Shown here piece by piece: positions 46,750 through 55,800 of a DNA stretch of 64,000 nucleotides. The DNA is from Sedimenticola hydrogenitrophicus (lineage in GTDB: Bacteria > Pseudomonadota > Gammaproteobacteria > Chromatiales > Chromatiaceae), in NCBI RefSeq assembly GCF_029017505.1, contig NZ_JAQGEI010000006.1:62001-126000 (forward strand). Reading direction: 5' to 3'. How positions within the stretch are numbered: position 1 is the stretch's first letter; every line of letters begins with the position of its first letter. Both the position numbers and the translations under genes were made by a program. The notes below the pieces were generated by a model. The model saw only the letters and a program-made list of their open reading frames with translations, did no database searches and was not told the DNA's origin.

Positions 46750-46770
46750 CTGTTCAGTCTCCTATCGGGA

Positions 46771-46968
46771 TTAAGCGTATGGAATCATACGACGGGCTAC
46801 GGCCACGTCGGCTTTGTGCAGCTGTGCGGGACAACGCAGCTGACGCTTACGCTTGGTGCTCTTTTTCGTCAGGATGTGACGACGGTGGGACTGACCACGC
46901 TTGATGGCGCCGGTACCGGTTACCTTGAACCGTTTGGCGGCGCCTCGATTTGTCTTGATCTTTGGCAT
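46771..46968 (-). CDS. rpmI: 50S ribosomal protein L35
   Basis: 65 residues, very basic, [20 protein letters not shown] at the start. It lies in the infC-rpmI-rplT order, but is separated from infC by a miniature element. Confidence 0.97.
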   Translation of the reverse strand: MPKIKTNRGAAKRFKVTGTGAIKRGQSHRRHILTKKSTKRKRQLRCPAQLHKADVAVARRMIPYA

Positions 46969-47077
46969 TACCTGTAACTCCGCTATTTAATCCGCGAACC
47001 GGGGTCGACATTCCGGGCCTTGCGGGCCCGCCATGACAACCAATCTCGCTCCTTGGATCTTGATTTTAAGATATCCA

Positions 47078-47234
47078 GGGCCTGTCAATAAATAACTACA
47101 ACGTCTTGCTGGTCTTTTCGTCCGCCTTCGGCGTTACGGCAAGACTTACATAGAACGACTATGCGCGCCTTGCCGTGCCTTGAAGGCAAACGAAAATCCG
47201 GCGCAATACGTAGCAGTTATTTCTTTCCGGGCCC
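47078..47234. mobile_element. miniature element, copy 1, downstream of infC
   Basis: 157 bp with imperfect terminal repeats GGGCCTGTCAATAAATAACT and AGTTATTTCTTTCCGGGCCC. The flanking triplets are CCA (47075-47077) and TCA (47235-47237); the right one is the complement of the infC stop codon. The interior, from TCTTGCTGGTCTTTTCGTCC to GCCTTGAAGGCAAACG, is nearly identical to copy 2 at 47782-47955. No protein is encoded. Confidence 0.85.
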
Positions 47235-47750
47235 TCACTTTTTGGGACGCAGAACCATCACCATCTGTCGGCCTTCCATCTGTGGCTGCTGCTCGACTTC
47301 ACCGTATTCAGACAGATCCGCCTCAACACGTTGCAACAACCCCAGACCGAGTTCCCGATGGGCATGTTCACGACCGCGGAACCGCATGGTAACCTTGGTC
47401 TTGTCCCCGTCATTCAGGAAACGTATCAGGTTGCGTAGTTTGACCTGATAATCCCCCTCACCAGTCCCTGGCCTGAATTTGATCTCCTTTACCTGCGCCT
47501 GCTTCTGTTTCTTCTTCGCGGCGGACTTCTGCTTCTTCGCCTCGAAGACAAACTTGCCGTAATCCATTACACGGCATACCGGTGGCTCCGCATTGGGCTG
47601 AATCTCGACCAGATCCTGATTACTCTCGGCCGCGACAGACATCGCCTGTTCGATCGGGACAATGCCGATTTGTTCGCCATCGGCGCCGATCAGGCGGACT
47701 TCACGGACATCGATCTCATCGTTCATCCGGTTTCTTTTTGGTGCAGCGAT
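47235..47750 (-). CDS. infC: translation initiation factor IF-3
   Basis: 171 residues when started at a non-canonical AUC codon at 47750-47748, giving [25 protein letters not shown] sits 7 bases before AUC, whereas the first ATG (47726) has no ribosome binding site. Rare start codons (AUU/AUC/AUA) are the known device by which IF-3 limits its own synthesis. Domain motifs [15 protein letters not shown] and [10 protein letters not shown] are intact. The gene is bracketed by two copies of the same miniature element. Confidence 0.95.
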   Translation of the reverse strand: MAAPKRNRMNDEIDVREVRLIGADGEQIGIVPIEQAMSVAAESNQDLVEIQPNAEPPVCRVMDYGKFVFEAKKQKSAAKKKQKQAQVKEIKFRPGTGEGDYQVKLRNLIRFLNDGDKTKVTMRFRGREHAHRELGLGLLQRVEADLSEYGEVEQQPQMEGRQMVMVLRPKK

Positions 47751-47781
47751 AACTCAGTTCCTCCACAGAACCCAAAGCTTA

Positions 47782-47955
47782 GGGCCTGTCAATCAATAAC
47801 TATCACATCTTGCTGGTCTTTTCGTCCGCCTTCGGCGTTACGGCAAGACTTACATAGAACAACTATGCGCGCCTTGCCGTGCCTTGAAGGCAAACGGCCG
47901 CTTCAATAAAATCTGTGGCCGGCGCAATCTGTGACAGTTATTTCTTTCCAGGCCC
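47782..47955. mobile_element. miniature element, copy 2, upstream of infC
   Basis: 174 bp with ends GGGCCTGTCAATCAATAACT and CAGTTATTTCTTTCCAGGCCC, flanked by the triplet TTA at 47779-47781 and 47956-47958. Same orientation as copy 1, with about 17 extra bases near 47896-47912. It separates infC from thrS and lies just upstream of the infC ribosome binding site. Confidence 0.87.
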
Positions 47956-47965
47956 TTACCAATAC

Positions 47966-47990
47966 AAAAAGCACCGATAACCGGTGCTTT
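47966..47990 (-). terminator. intrinsic terminator after thrS
   Basis: Minus-strand AAAGCACCGG / CCGGTGCTTTTT-type hairpin (AAAGCACCGGTTATCGGTGC plus T run), 15 bases after the thrS stop. It implies infC needs its own promoter here. Confidence 0.8.
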
Positions 47991-48004
47991 CAACTGGTAA
48001 GCCT

Positions 48005-49915
48005 TTAATTTGAACGGCGGCTGATTTCATCCCGCATGCGCTGTGATAAATCCTCGATGCTCATGCTACCGAGGTCTTCACCTGTGCGCGTACGGACGGC
48101 CACCGTCCCCTTTTCCATCTCGCGGTCGCCCACCACCAACAGGTAGGGAACTTTTGCCAGAGTATGTTCGCGAATTTTAAAGCCGATCTTCTCGTTTCTC
48201 AAGTCTATTTGTACCCTGAACCCCTGATTATCCAGCTTTTCCGCCACTTTTTTCACATATTCGGCCTGTCGGTCGGTGATATCCATGATCACGGCCTGTT
48301 TCGGGGCCAGCCAGAGCGGCAACGCCCCCGCCGACTCCTCGATCAGGATGCCGATGAAACGCTCCAGCGAACCGAGGATCGCACGGTGCAGCATCACCGG
48401 CACCTGGCGGCTGTTGTCATCGGCGATATAGCTGGCATCCAGCCGGCCCGGCATGGAGAAATCGACCTGCATGGTACCGCACTGCCAGACCCGGCCCAGA
48501 CAGTCGCGCAGCGAGAAATCGATCTTCGGCCCGTAGAAGGCGCCCTCGCCCGGTTGCAGCCGCCAATCCAGGTTCTTGGCGTTCAGCGCCTGCTCGAGGG
48601 CCTTTTCCGCCTTGTCCCACACCTCATCGCTGCCGACCCGCTTGTCCGGCCGGGTGGAGAGGGCGATCTGGATGTCGCTGAAGCCGAAATCCGCATAGAC
48701 TTCAAACAGCAGATCGACAAAGGCCGAGACCTCTCCCTGAATCTGGTCCTCGGTACAGAAGATATGGGCGTCATCCTGGACGAAGTTGCGCACCCGCATC
48801 AGGCCGTGCAGGGTGCCGCTCGCCTCGTTGCGATGACAGGAGCCGAATTCGGCCAGCCGCAGCGGCAGGTCGCGGTAGCTCTTCAGCCCCTGATTGAACA
48901 CCTGAACATGACAGGGACAGTTCATCGGTTTGATGGCGAAATCACGCTCTTCCGAGTGGGTGGTGAACATGTCATCCCGGTACTTGTCCCAGTGTCCCGA
49001 CTTCTCCCACAGGCTGCGGTCGACAATCTGCGGGGTGCGGATCTCCCGGTAGCCGGCACGCCGGATCTTCTCGCGGATGTACTGCTCCACCTCACGGTAG
49101 ATGGTCCAGCCGTTGGGGTGCCAGAACACCATGCCGGGGGCCTCTTCCTGGATATGGAACAGGTCCTGGGCCTTGCCCAGTTTGCGGTGATCGCGCTTCT
49201 CCGCCTCTTCCAGCCGGTGCAGATACTCCTTCAGATCCTTCTTGTCCCGCCAGGCGGTGCCATATACCCGCTGCAGCATCTCGTTGTCGGAGTTGCCGCG
49301 CCAGTAGGCGCCGGCCAGCTTCATCAACTTGAATGCTCTCAGACGCCCGGTACTGGGCACATGGGGTCCGCGGCAGAGGTCGGTAAAATCCCCCTGGGTA
49401 TAGAGGGAGAGATCCTCGTTGGCCGGGATCGACTCGATGATCTCCGCCTTGTACAGCTCGCCCAGCTCGCGGAAGAACCGCACCGCCTCATCCCGCGACA
49501 TCACGGTACGGGTGACCGGCAGATCGGCCTTGGCCAGCTCTTTCATCTTCTCCTCGATCGCCTTGAGGTCCTCCGGGGTGAAGGGGCGCTCGTAGGAGAA
49601 GTCGTAATAGAAGCCCTCCTCGATGGTCGGCCCGATGGTGACCTGGGCCGTGGGAAACAGCTGCTTGACCGCCTGGGCCAGCAGGTGGGCGGTGGAGTGA
49701 CGGATCACATCCAGCCCCTCGGCATCCCGATCGGTAATGATCGCCAGCCGGCCGTCCTGCTCGATCACAAAGGCGGTGTCCACCAACCGGTCATCGACAC
49801 GCCCGGCAAGGGCGGCCTTGGCCAGGCCGGGGCCGATGGAGGCGGCGACGTCGTGTACGGAAACCGGATTATCGAAGCTCCGCTGGGAGCCGTCTGGGAG
49901 GGTAATGACAGGCAT
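48005..49915 (-). CDS. thrS: threonyl-tRNA synthetase
   Basis: 636 residues. TGS domain (about 1-62), editing domain with [16 protein letters not shown] (about 72-87), class II catalytic core ([27 protein letters not shown] with zinc-binding Cys, [18 protein letters not shown]), and an anticodon-binding domain at the C-terminus. Length and motifs are normal. Confidence 0.97.
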   Translation of the reverse strand: MPVITLPDGSQRSFDNPVSVHDVAASIGPGLAKAALAGRVDDRLVDTAFVIEQDGRLAIITDRDAEGLDVIRHSTAHLLAQAVKQLFPTAQVTIGPTIEEGFYYDFSYERPFTPEDLKAIEEKMKELAKADLPVTRTVMSRDEAVRFFRELGELYKAEIIESIPANEDLSLYTQGDFTDLCRGPHVPSTGRLRAFKLMKLAGAYWRGNSDNEMLQRVYGTAWRDKKDLKEYLHRLEEAEKRDHRKLGKAQDLFHIQEEAPGMVFWHPNGWTIYREVEQYIREKIRRAGYREIRTPQIVDRSLWEKSGHWDKYRDDMFTTHSEERDFAIKPMNCPCHVQVFNQGLKSYRDLPLRLAEFGSCHRNEASGTLHGLMRVRNFVQDDAHIFCTEDQIQGEVSAFVDLLFEVYADFGFSDIQIALSTRPDKRVGSDEVWDKAEKALEQALNAKNLDWRLQPGEGAFYGPKIDFSLRDCLGRVWQCGTMQVDFSMPGRLDASYIADDNSRQVPVMLHRAILGSLERFIGILIEESAGALPLWLAPKQAVIMDITDRQAEYVKKVAEKLDNQGFRVQIDLRNEKIGFKIREHTLAKVPYLLVVGDREMEKGTVAVRTRTGEDLGSMSIEDLSQRMRDEISRRSN

Positions 49916-50181
49916 TCTTTCTCTCTCTCAGTGGTGACCCATACGAGAGGCCACATGAATTAAAACAGATCCTATTGATCCACCGAATCGACATGCGCAA
50001 CATGTCGTTGTATCGGGCGGCGGTGGATGCGCTTTCGCTTACCCATCCTGATTGCAAGGTCGGTTAACCCCTCGCCGCATGGCGATGGGTTACGTCCGAC
50101 CTCCTCCACCCATCCTACACGGGCTGGACACATCCGCTCCCGCACCTCCCTGTGCTTCGCTGGATAAGTCTAGCCCTAGAC
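49916..50181. other. intergenic region with degenerate palindromic repeats
   Basis: About 266 bases between thrS and the tRNA-Val terminator. It contains degenerate pieces of the REP family (GGTGGATGCGCTTTCGCTTACCCATCCTG near 50022, and CCACCCATCCTAC near 50107, each read in part) and probably the thrS promoter. No gene was seen. Confidence 0.45.
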
Positions 50182-50213
50182 AAAAAAGCCTCCGTTTCAG
50201 CGGAGGCTTTTTT
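50182..50213 (-). terminator. intrinsic terminator after tRNA-Val
   Basis: AAAAAAGCCTCCG / CGGAGGCTTTTTT perfect hairpin, seven bases after the tRNA. Confidence 0.88.
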
Positions 50214-50219
50214 GGGTGT

Positions 50220-50296
50220 TGGTAGGCGCGATCGGATTCGAACCAACGACCCCTACCATGTCAAGGTAGTGCTCTAACCAACTGAGCTACGCGCCT
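50220..50296 (-). tRNA. tRNA-Val (GAC anticodon)
   Basis: Full cloverleaf on the minus strand: acceptor AGGCGCG / CGCGCCT, D-arm AGCTCAGTTGGTTAGAGC, anticodon stem CTACC / GGTAG with loop TTGACAT (anticodon GAC), T-arm GGTTCGAATCC, and encoded ACCA. Confidence 0.95.
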
Positions 50297-50310
50297 GTAA
50301 AAGAGCGCGA

Positions 50311-50340
50311 ATAATACACGCTGTTCGGCGTGTAGTGCAA
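50311..50340 (-). promoter_or_regulatory. sigma-70 promoter of tRNA-Val
   Basis: Minus-strand TTGCAC, 18-base spacer, TATTAT, followed by CGCGC discriminator. The spacer contains a small inverted repeat (ACACG...CGTGT). Confidence 0.65.
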
Positions 50341-50479
50341 GTGCGAAAAACAGATCCTATGATCCTGGGAGGGGAATGTAAGTATTGATTTTATAGCGGT
50401 TGCAAGCCTATATAGTGTACGACAGACTCCTACACTCAAGCGGACGGGCCTGTAGCGGGATAAAAACAAGGATATCGAT

Positions 50480-51637
50480 GTGACCTTCAAATCCAAACCC
50501 CTCATTGCACTGCTGATCATGGCGGCCGTCGGCGCCACCCTAATCTGGTACTTCAGCCGCCCCGAAGCGCTCTCTGTCACCACGTCCCCGGCGCAGCTCG
50601 GCCTGGTTGAAAAAACCGTGGCCAACACCCGCGCCGGCACGGTCAAGGCCTGCCGGCGGGCCAAGCTGTCGCCCGGCACCGGTGGCCAGATCGCCCAACT
50701 GGATATTCGCGAAGGCGATCTGGTCAAGCAGGGCCACCTGCTGTTGCAGCTCTGGAACAAGGATCTGATGGCCCAGATCCGACTAAGTGAATCGGAGGCC
50801 CGGGCGGCGGCGGCCAGCGCCCGGGCGGCCTGTCTGCAGGCGCAGGTGTCAAAACGCGAAGCCGACCGCATGCAGCGCCTGCACCAGAAAGGCGTGGTAT
50901 CCGAAGAGGCGATCGACAAGGCCCAGACCGATGCCCAATCACGGCTGGCGGATTGCGAAGCAGCCAACGCCTCCACCCGGGTGGCGTCCGACCGGGTGGA
51001 TGTCAACCGCAGCAACCTGGAGCGGACCCAACTGTTCGCCCCCTTCGACGGCATCGTGGCGGAGATCAACGGCGAGGTGAACGAATACGTCACCCCATCG
51101 CCACCCGGCATCCCCACCCCGCCGGCGGTGGACCTGATCGATATCAGCTGTTTCTTCGTGGAGGCGCCGATCGACGAGGTGGACGCGGCGCGGATAGCGG
51201 TCGGTCAGCCGGCGCGGGTCACCCTGGACGCCTTTGACAAACGTGCCTTCCCGGGCCAGGTACGGCGTATCGCGCCCTATGTGCTGGATCGGGAAAAACA
51301 GGCGCGCACCGTCGATGTGGAGGTGGAATTCAGCAATCCCGAGGATATCCGCCAACTGCTGGCCGGCTATTCGGCGGATGTGGAGATTATTCTCGAAACC
51401 AAACCGGACGCCCTGCGCATACCCACCGACGCGGTGATCGACGAGAACCGGATCTATCTGTTGCGGCCCGACAGTGGCCTGATCGAGCAGCGAAAGATCG
51501 AGACCGGCCTCTCCAACTGGGATCACACCGAGGTACTCTCCGGCCTGAAGGTGGGGGACCTGGTGATCACCTCGGTGGATATCGAGGGCCTTGAGGATGG
51601 CGCGCCGGCGATCCAGAAGAGGGACCCACAAAAGTGA
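50480..51637 (+). CDS. HlyD/MacA-type periplasmic adaptor protein
   Basis: 385 residues starting at GTG with AAGGA upstream. N-terminal membrane anchor (about 8-25), barrel-sandwich halves (GGQIAQLDIREGDLVKQG and APFDGIVAEINGEVNEYV) around a helical hairpin (about 95-180), then a beta-barrel and membrane-proximal domain. It links an inner-membrane ABC transporter to an outer-membrane channel not encoded here. The last codons overlap the ATPase gene. Confidence 0.9.
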   Translation: MTFKSKPLIALLIMAAVGATLIWYFSRPEALSVTTSPAQLGLVEKTVANTRAGTVKACRRAKLSPGTGGQIAQLDIREGDLVKQGHLLLQLWNKDLMAQIRLSESEARAAAASARAACLQAQVSKREADRMQRLHQKGVVSEEAIDKAQTDAQSRLADCEAANASTRVASDRVDVNRSNLERTQLFAPFDGIVAEINGEVNEYVTPSPPGIPTPPAVDLIDISCFFVEAPIDEVDAARIAVGQPARVTLDAFDKRAFPGQVRRIAPYVLDREKQARTVDVEVEFSNPEDIRQLLAGYSADVEIILETKPDALRIPTDAVIDENRIYLLRPDSGLIEQRKIETGLSNWDHTEVLSGLKVGDLVITSVDIEGLEDGAPAIQKRDPQK

Positions 51638-52320
51638 TTCGACTCGAGCGGATCAACCGCAGTTTCATGGTGGGTGACGAGACGGTCCACGCCCTGCGCG
51701 ATATCGACCTGGAGATGGCGGCGGGCGATTACCTCTCCATCATGGGGCCGTCCGGTTCGGGCAAATCCACCCTGCTGAATATCCTCGGGCTGCTGGATCA
51801 GCCGGACAGCGGCCGCTACTTTCTGCAGGGCACCGAGACCACCGCCCTGAACGAGACCGAACAGGCGGTTGCCCGTCGCGACCATATCGGCTTCGTGTTC
51901 CAGTCCTTCCACCTGATCCCGCGTCTCACCGCGGCACAGAATATCGAACTGCCGCTGATGCTGGCCGGGGTCGAACCGGCCGAGCGAACGGGGCGGGTCG
52001 CCGCGGTGCTGGAACAACTGGGACTCAGCGACCGTGCCAGACACCGCCCGGACCAGCTCTCCGGCGGCCAGCGCCAGCGCGTCGCCATCGCCCGGGCCAC
52101 CATCATGCAACCCGCCCTGCTGCTGGCGGACGAGCCCACCGGCAACCTGGACAAGCACTCCGGTGATGAGGTGGTGCAGACCCTGGAGCAGTTGAACAGC
52201 CGCGGCATCACCCTGGTGGTGGTCACCCATGACCCCGAGATCGGCGGCCGGGCGTCACGTCGGATCCGCATGGTGGACGGCGCCATTGATCCTGGGCACC
52301 CAATGACGGGGAGCGGCTGA
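51634..52320 (+). CDS. ABC transporter ATPase (MacB/LolD type)
   Basis: 228 residues: Walker A GPSGSGKST, Q-loop FVFQSFHLIPRLTA, signature LSGGQRQR, Walker B LLLADEPTGNLD, switch region VVVTHD. In classical MacB this domain is fused to the permease; here it is a separate protein. It overlaps its neighbours by 4 bases and 1 base. Confidence 0.93.
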   Translation: MIRLERINRSFMVGDETVHALRDIDLEMAAGDYLSIMGPSGSGKSTLLNILGLLDQPDSGRYFLQGTETTALNETEQAVARRDHIGFVFQSFHLIPRLTAAQNIELPLMLAGVEPAERTGRVAAVLEQLGLSDRARHRPDQLSGGQRQRVAIARATIMQPALLLADEPTGNLDKHSGDEVVQTLEQLNSRGITLVVVTHDPEIGGRASRRIRMVDGAIDPGHPMTGSG

Positions 52321-53525
52321 TGCGGCTGGATGACGCCTTCGGTTTCGGCCTGCGTGCCCTCACCGGGGCACGCAGCCGTACCTGGCTGATGCTGCTGGCG
52401 ATGGCCATCGGCGTCGCCTCGGTGGTGGTGTTGACGGCCCTGGGCGAGGGGGCGCGGCATTTCGTGGCCAACGAATTTTCCAGCCTCGGCTCCCATCTGG
52501 TGATCGTCATCCCCGGCAAGGTCGAGACCACCGGCGACACCCCGCCGCTGGTGGGCGGCACGCCACGGGACCTGACGCTGGAAGATGCGCTGGCCCTGGA
52601 GCGCAGCAGCGCCATCCAGCGGATCGCCCCGCTGGTGCTGGGCGCCGCCCCCGTCTCCTATCGACAGCTGGAGCGTGACATCACCGTAATGGGTTCCACG
52701 GCCGACCTGATGCCGATACGCAACCTGGAACTGGCCCGCGGCAAGTTCCTGCCCGAAACCGACCCGACCCGGGAGAGTGCGGTCACGGTGATCGGGGACA
52801 AGTTGAAAAAGGAGCTGTTCGGCAATCGTCGCGCCATTGGCGAGTGGGTGCGTATCCACGACCGCCGGTTCCGCGTGATCGGCATCCTGAAACCGCTGGG
52901 GGAGTCGCTCGGCATGGATATCGGTGACATTGCGGTGATTCCGGTAGCCTCGGCCCAGAGCCTGTTCAACACCGAGGGACTGTTCCGCATCCTGGTGCAG
53001 GCGGAGGGCCGCGAGGCGGTTTCCCGCGCCCGGCAGGCGGTCATCGACATCATCCGGCAACGCCACGACGACGAGGAGGATATCACCGTCATCACCCAGG
53101 ACGCCCTGCTCTCCACCTTCGACGACATCTTCCGCTCGCTCACCTACACCGTGGCCGGTATCGCCTCCATCAGCCTGGCGGTGGCCGGCATCCTGATCAT
53201 GAATGTGATGTTGGTGGCGGTCTCCCAGCGTACCGCCGAGATCGGTCTGCTGAAGGCGCTGGGCGGTCGCCGGGGAGAGATCCTGTCCCTGTTCCTGATC
53301 GAGGCCGGCCTGCTCTCGGTAGCCGGCTCGACCATCGGGTTGATGGTTGCCTATGGCGGGGTCTGGATCATGGGGCGGATCTATCCCGATTTCCCGCTGC
53401 TCATCCCCCTCTGGTCCCTGGGGGCGGCGCTCGGCATCTCCCTGGCCACCGGCCTGCTGTTCGGCATCCTGCCCGCCCGGCATGCCGCCCGGCTCGACCC
53501 GGTCGTGGCCCTGGCGGGACGCTGA
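52320..53525 (+). CDS. MacB-type ABC permease 1
   Basis: 401 residues: one N-terminal membrane segment, a periplasmic MacB-type domain (about 50-265), and three C-terminal segments of the FtsX family (about 275-390; RTAEIGLLKALGGRRGEI). A mechanotransmission-type exporter subunit. It ends one base before the second permease. Confidence 0.9.
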   Translation: MRLDDAFGFGLRALTGARSRTWLMLLAMAIGVASVVVLTALGEGARHFVANEFSSLGSHLVIVIPGKVETTGDTPPLVGGTPRDLTLEDALALERSSAIQRIAPLVLGAAPVSYRQLERDITVMGSTADLMPIRNLELARGKFLPETDPTRESAVTVIGDKLKKELFGNRRAIGEWVRIHDRRFRVIGILKPLGESLGMDIGDIAVIPVASAQSLFNTEGLFRILVQAEGREAVSRARQAVIDIIRQRHDDEEDITVITQDALLSTFDDIFRSLTYTVAGIASISLAVAGILIMNVMLVAVSQRTAEIGLLKALGGRRGEILSLFLIEAGLLSVAGSTIGLMVAYGGVWIMGRIYPDFPLLIPLWSLGAALGISLATGLLFGILPARHAARLDPVVALAGR

Positions 53526-53526
53526 G

Positions 53527-54726
53527 ATGCTGGCCCGGGACTTCATCCGCCTCTCCCTGAGCTCGGTACGTTTTCATCGTACCCGCAGTCTGCTGACCGC
53601 CCTGGGTATCGCCGTGGGTATCGCCGCGGTGGTCCTGCTCACCTCGATCGGCGAAGGGATCAACAAGTATGTACTCGCCGAGTTTACCCAGTTCGGTACC
53701 AATCTGATTGCCATCAATCCGGGTAAGTCGGCGACCTTCGGCATCTCCGGAGCGCTGATCAACAGCGTCCGCCCACTCAGCCTGGAGGATGCCGAGAGCC
53801 TCGCCCGCCTGCCCCATATCCAGGCGGTGGTGCCGATGGTGCAGGGCAATGCCGCGGTGGAATTCGACCGGCGATCCCGCCGCACCTATGTCTATGGCGT
53901 GAGCGATGCCGTACCCGACGTATGGCGGATGAAGCCGGCACTGGGCCGTTTCCTGCCGGCCGATGACCCACGTTTTGCCCGCGCCTTCGTGGTACTCGGC
54001 AGCAAGATCCGCGACGAGCTGTTCAAGCAGGAGAATCCGCTGGGCAAGCGGGTGCGCATCGGTAGCGAGAGCTTCCGGGTGATCGGCGTGATGGAATCGA
54101 AGGGCCAGCTGCTCGGCTTCGACCTGGACGACGCGGTCTATATCCCCACCCACAAGGCGATGGCCCTGTTCGACCAGGAGGGGCTGCTGGAGATCGACCT
54201 GCTCTACCGCAGCGGCGTCGACAGCGCGGTGGTCGCCGAGCAGATCAAGCAGCACCTGATCTCCCGCCACGGCAACGAGGATTTCACCATCACCACCCAG
54301 GACCAGATGCTGGAGACCCTGGGCTCGGTGCTGAATATCCTCACCCTGGCGGTCGGCGCCCTGGGCGGCATCTCGCTGCTGGTGGGCGGGGTCGGCATCC
54401 TCACCATCATGACCATTTCGGTCAACGAACGCACCGCCGAGGTAGGCCTGTTGCGGGCGCTGGGGGCACTCCGGCAACAGATTCTCTGGCTGTTTCTGGG
54501 CGAAGCGGTGGTGTTGGCCAGTCTGGGCGGCCTGGCCGGGCTGCTGATCGGCGCCGGCGGCGCCTGGCTGCTGCATGTGGCTGTACCGGCACTGCCGACC
54601 CACACCTCCTGGGGCTACGTGCTGGCGGCCGAGGGGATTGCGGCGGTGATCGGCCTGGCGGCCGGGGTGATGCCGGCCTGGCGGGCCGCCCGTCTCGATC
54701 CCATCGAGGCGTTGCGCACCGAATAG
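53527..54726 (+). CDS. MacB-type ABC permease 2
   Basis: 399 residues from ATG 53527; a frame from 53347 inside permease 1 is an artefact. Same layout as permease 1: N-terminal segment, periplasmic domain, and FtsX-type C-terminus (ERTAEVGLLRALGALRQQIL). The two diverged permeases probably form a heterodimer. Substrate unknown. Confidence 0.9.
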   Translation: MLARDFIRLSLSSVRFHRTRSLLTALGIAVGIAAVVLLTSIGEGINKYVLAEFTQFGTNLIAINPGKSATFGISGALINSVRPLSLEDAESLARLPHIQAVVPMVQGNAAVEFDRRSRRTYVYGVSDAVPDVWRMKPALGRFLPADDPRFARAFVVLGSKIRDELFKQENPLGKRVRIGSESFRVIGVMESKGQLLGFDLDDAVYIPTHKAMALFDQEGLLEIDLLYRSGVDSAVVAEQIKQHLISRHGNEDFTITTQDQMLETLGSVLNILTLAVGALGGISLLVGGVGILTIMTISVNERTAEVGLLRALGALRQQILWLFLGEAVVLASLGGLAGLLIGAGGAWLLHVAVPALPTHTSWGYVLAAEGIAAVIGLAAGVMPAWRAARLDPIEALRTE

Positions 54727-54795
54727 TCGGGTCCGGTTGACTTCCCGGGGGATAGGGGCTAAAAACCGTTTTCTTTCTTTCCCCGGAGTGTTTTC

Positions 54796-55566
54796 GTGCC
54801 GCAGAATCCGCGCATCTGGTACCCCCTGCCCTTCCTCCTCTGCCAGGTTGCCGGCCTGCTGATCTACTCCAGTTGGCTGTTCGAGCCGACCCGCGCGCTC
54901 TGGGATGCCCTGGACAGCCGCGTGTTCTTTCTGCTCAACGGCCTGCTGGCCGAGGGGGATTGGGGACGCCTGTTTTGGGCGGCCGCCAATACCAAGACCG
55001 CCGATATTCTCACCGGCCTGGGGATGATCCTGTTCTTCTTCCTGTTCATTTTCAGCGGTCCCAAGGCGTCGCGTATCGAACGCCTGAGTATGTTCGGCGT
55101 GATGGCCGGAATGATCCTGCTAAGTCAGGATGGCGGCCTGGTGGATCTCTACAAACAGACCATTGCGGTGCAGCGGGCGAGCCCGTCACTGGTGCTGGAG
55201 CCGGTCTACCGGCTGAGTGAACTGATCCCCCAGATCAAGGCCAAGGACGCCTCCCAGGGCAGCTTTCCGGGTGATCACGGCATCGTCACCCTGCTCTGGG
55301 TCGGTTCTATCTGGTTCTTCGCCGGCTGGCGCTGGGGAGTGGCGGCGATCCTGAGCGGCACGCTGATCCTGCTGCCACGCATGGTGGCCGGCGCCCACTG
55401 GCTGTCGGACAACCTGGTCGGCTCCAGCCTGTTGGCGCTACTGATGGTGGCGTGGATCCTCTGCACCCCGCTCGGCTACTACCTGCAGCGGCTCGGGGAA
55501 CGAATCCTCGGTTTCATGCTGCCGGGCAGTTGGGGCACCAACCGCTTAGGGCTCACGCAAGAATAA
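54796..55566 (+). CDS. PAP2 family membrane phosphatase
   Basis: 256 residues starting at GTG with CCGGAG upstream. About six membrane segments. Motifs: KQTIAVQRASP (about 121-131), SFPGDHG (about 156-162) and PRMVAGAHWLSDN (about 195-207), the PAP2 active site with two His and an Arg/Asp. Likely dephosphorylates a lipid phosphate at the periplasmic face. The last codons (GLTQE and stop) belong to an inserted miniature element. Confidence 0.85.
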   Translation: MPQNPRIWYPLPFLLCQVAGLLIYSSWLFEPTRALWDALDSRVFFLLNGLLAEGDWGRLFWAAANTKTADILTGLGMILFFFLFIFSGPKASRIERLSMFGVMAGMILLSQDGGLVDLYKQTIAVQRASPSLVLEPVYRLSELIPQIKAKDASQGSFPGDHGIVTLLWVGSIWFFAGWRWGVAAILSGTLILLPRMVAGAHWLSDNLVGSSLLALLMVAWILCTPLGYYLQRLGERILGFMLPGSWGTNRLGLTQE

Positions 55567-55800
55567 TTTCGCAGTACCGAGGGCGTTCCTGGGCCACGCC
55601 GGCAAGGCACGCTTTGCAGGCAAAGGTCGCTGCCGACCATTGCATCCTCGGCTCCGTAAACGGTACATCCCTGTACCACTCCTCATGCCTCCGCGACATA
55701 AGTCCATCCATGGACAAACCTGTTCCCTTGCCCAAAAGTGTAACGCCGGCGGAGGGGTCCAGGGGCGACCGAATACCGGAACTTATTTTTGCGCGAGCCC
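55549..55800. mobile_element. miniature element (252 bp) with TTA duplication between PAP2 and uvrB genes
   Basis: The ends GGGCTCACGCAAGAATAA and TTATTTTTGCGCGAGCCC are imperfect inverted repeats. The triplet TTA flanks it at 55546-55548 and 55801-55803. The right TTA is the complement of the uvrB stop codon, and the left end gives the PAP2 gene its last codons and stop. It contains no protein gene. Confidence 0.82.

Noticed and set aside
48164-49963. 599-residue plus-strand frame opposite thrS
   Set aside because: thrS is unmistakable on the other strand; the opposite frame is a codon-bias shadow.
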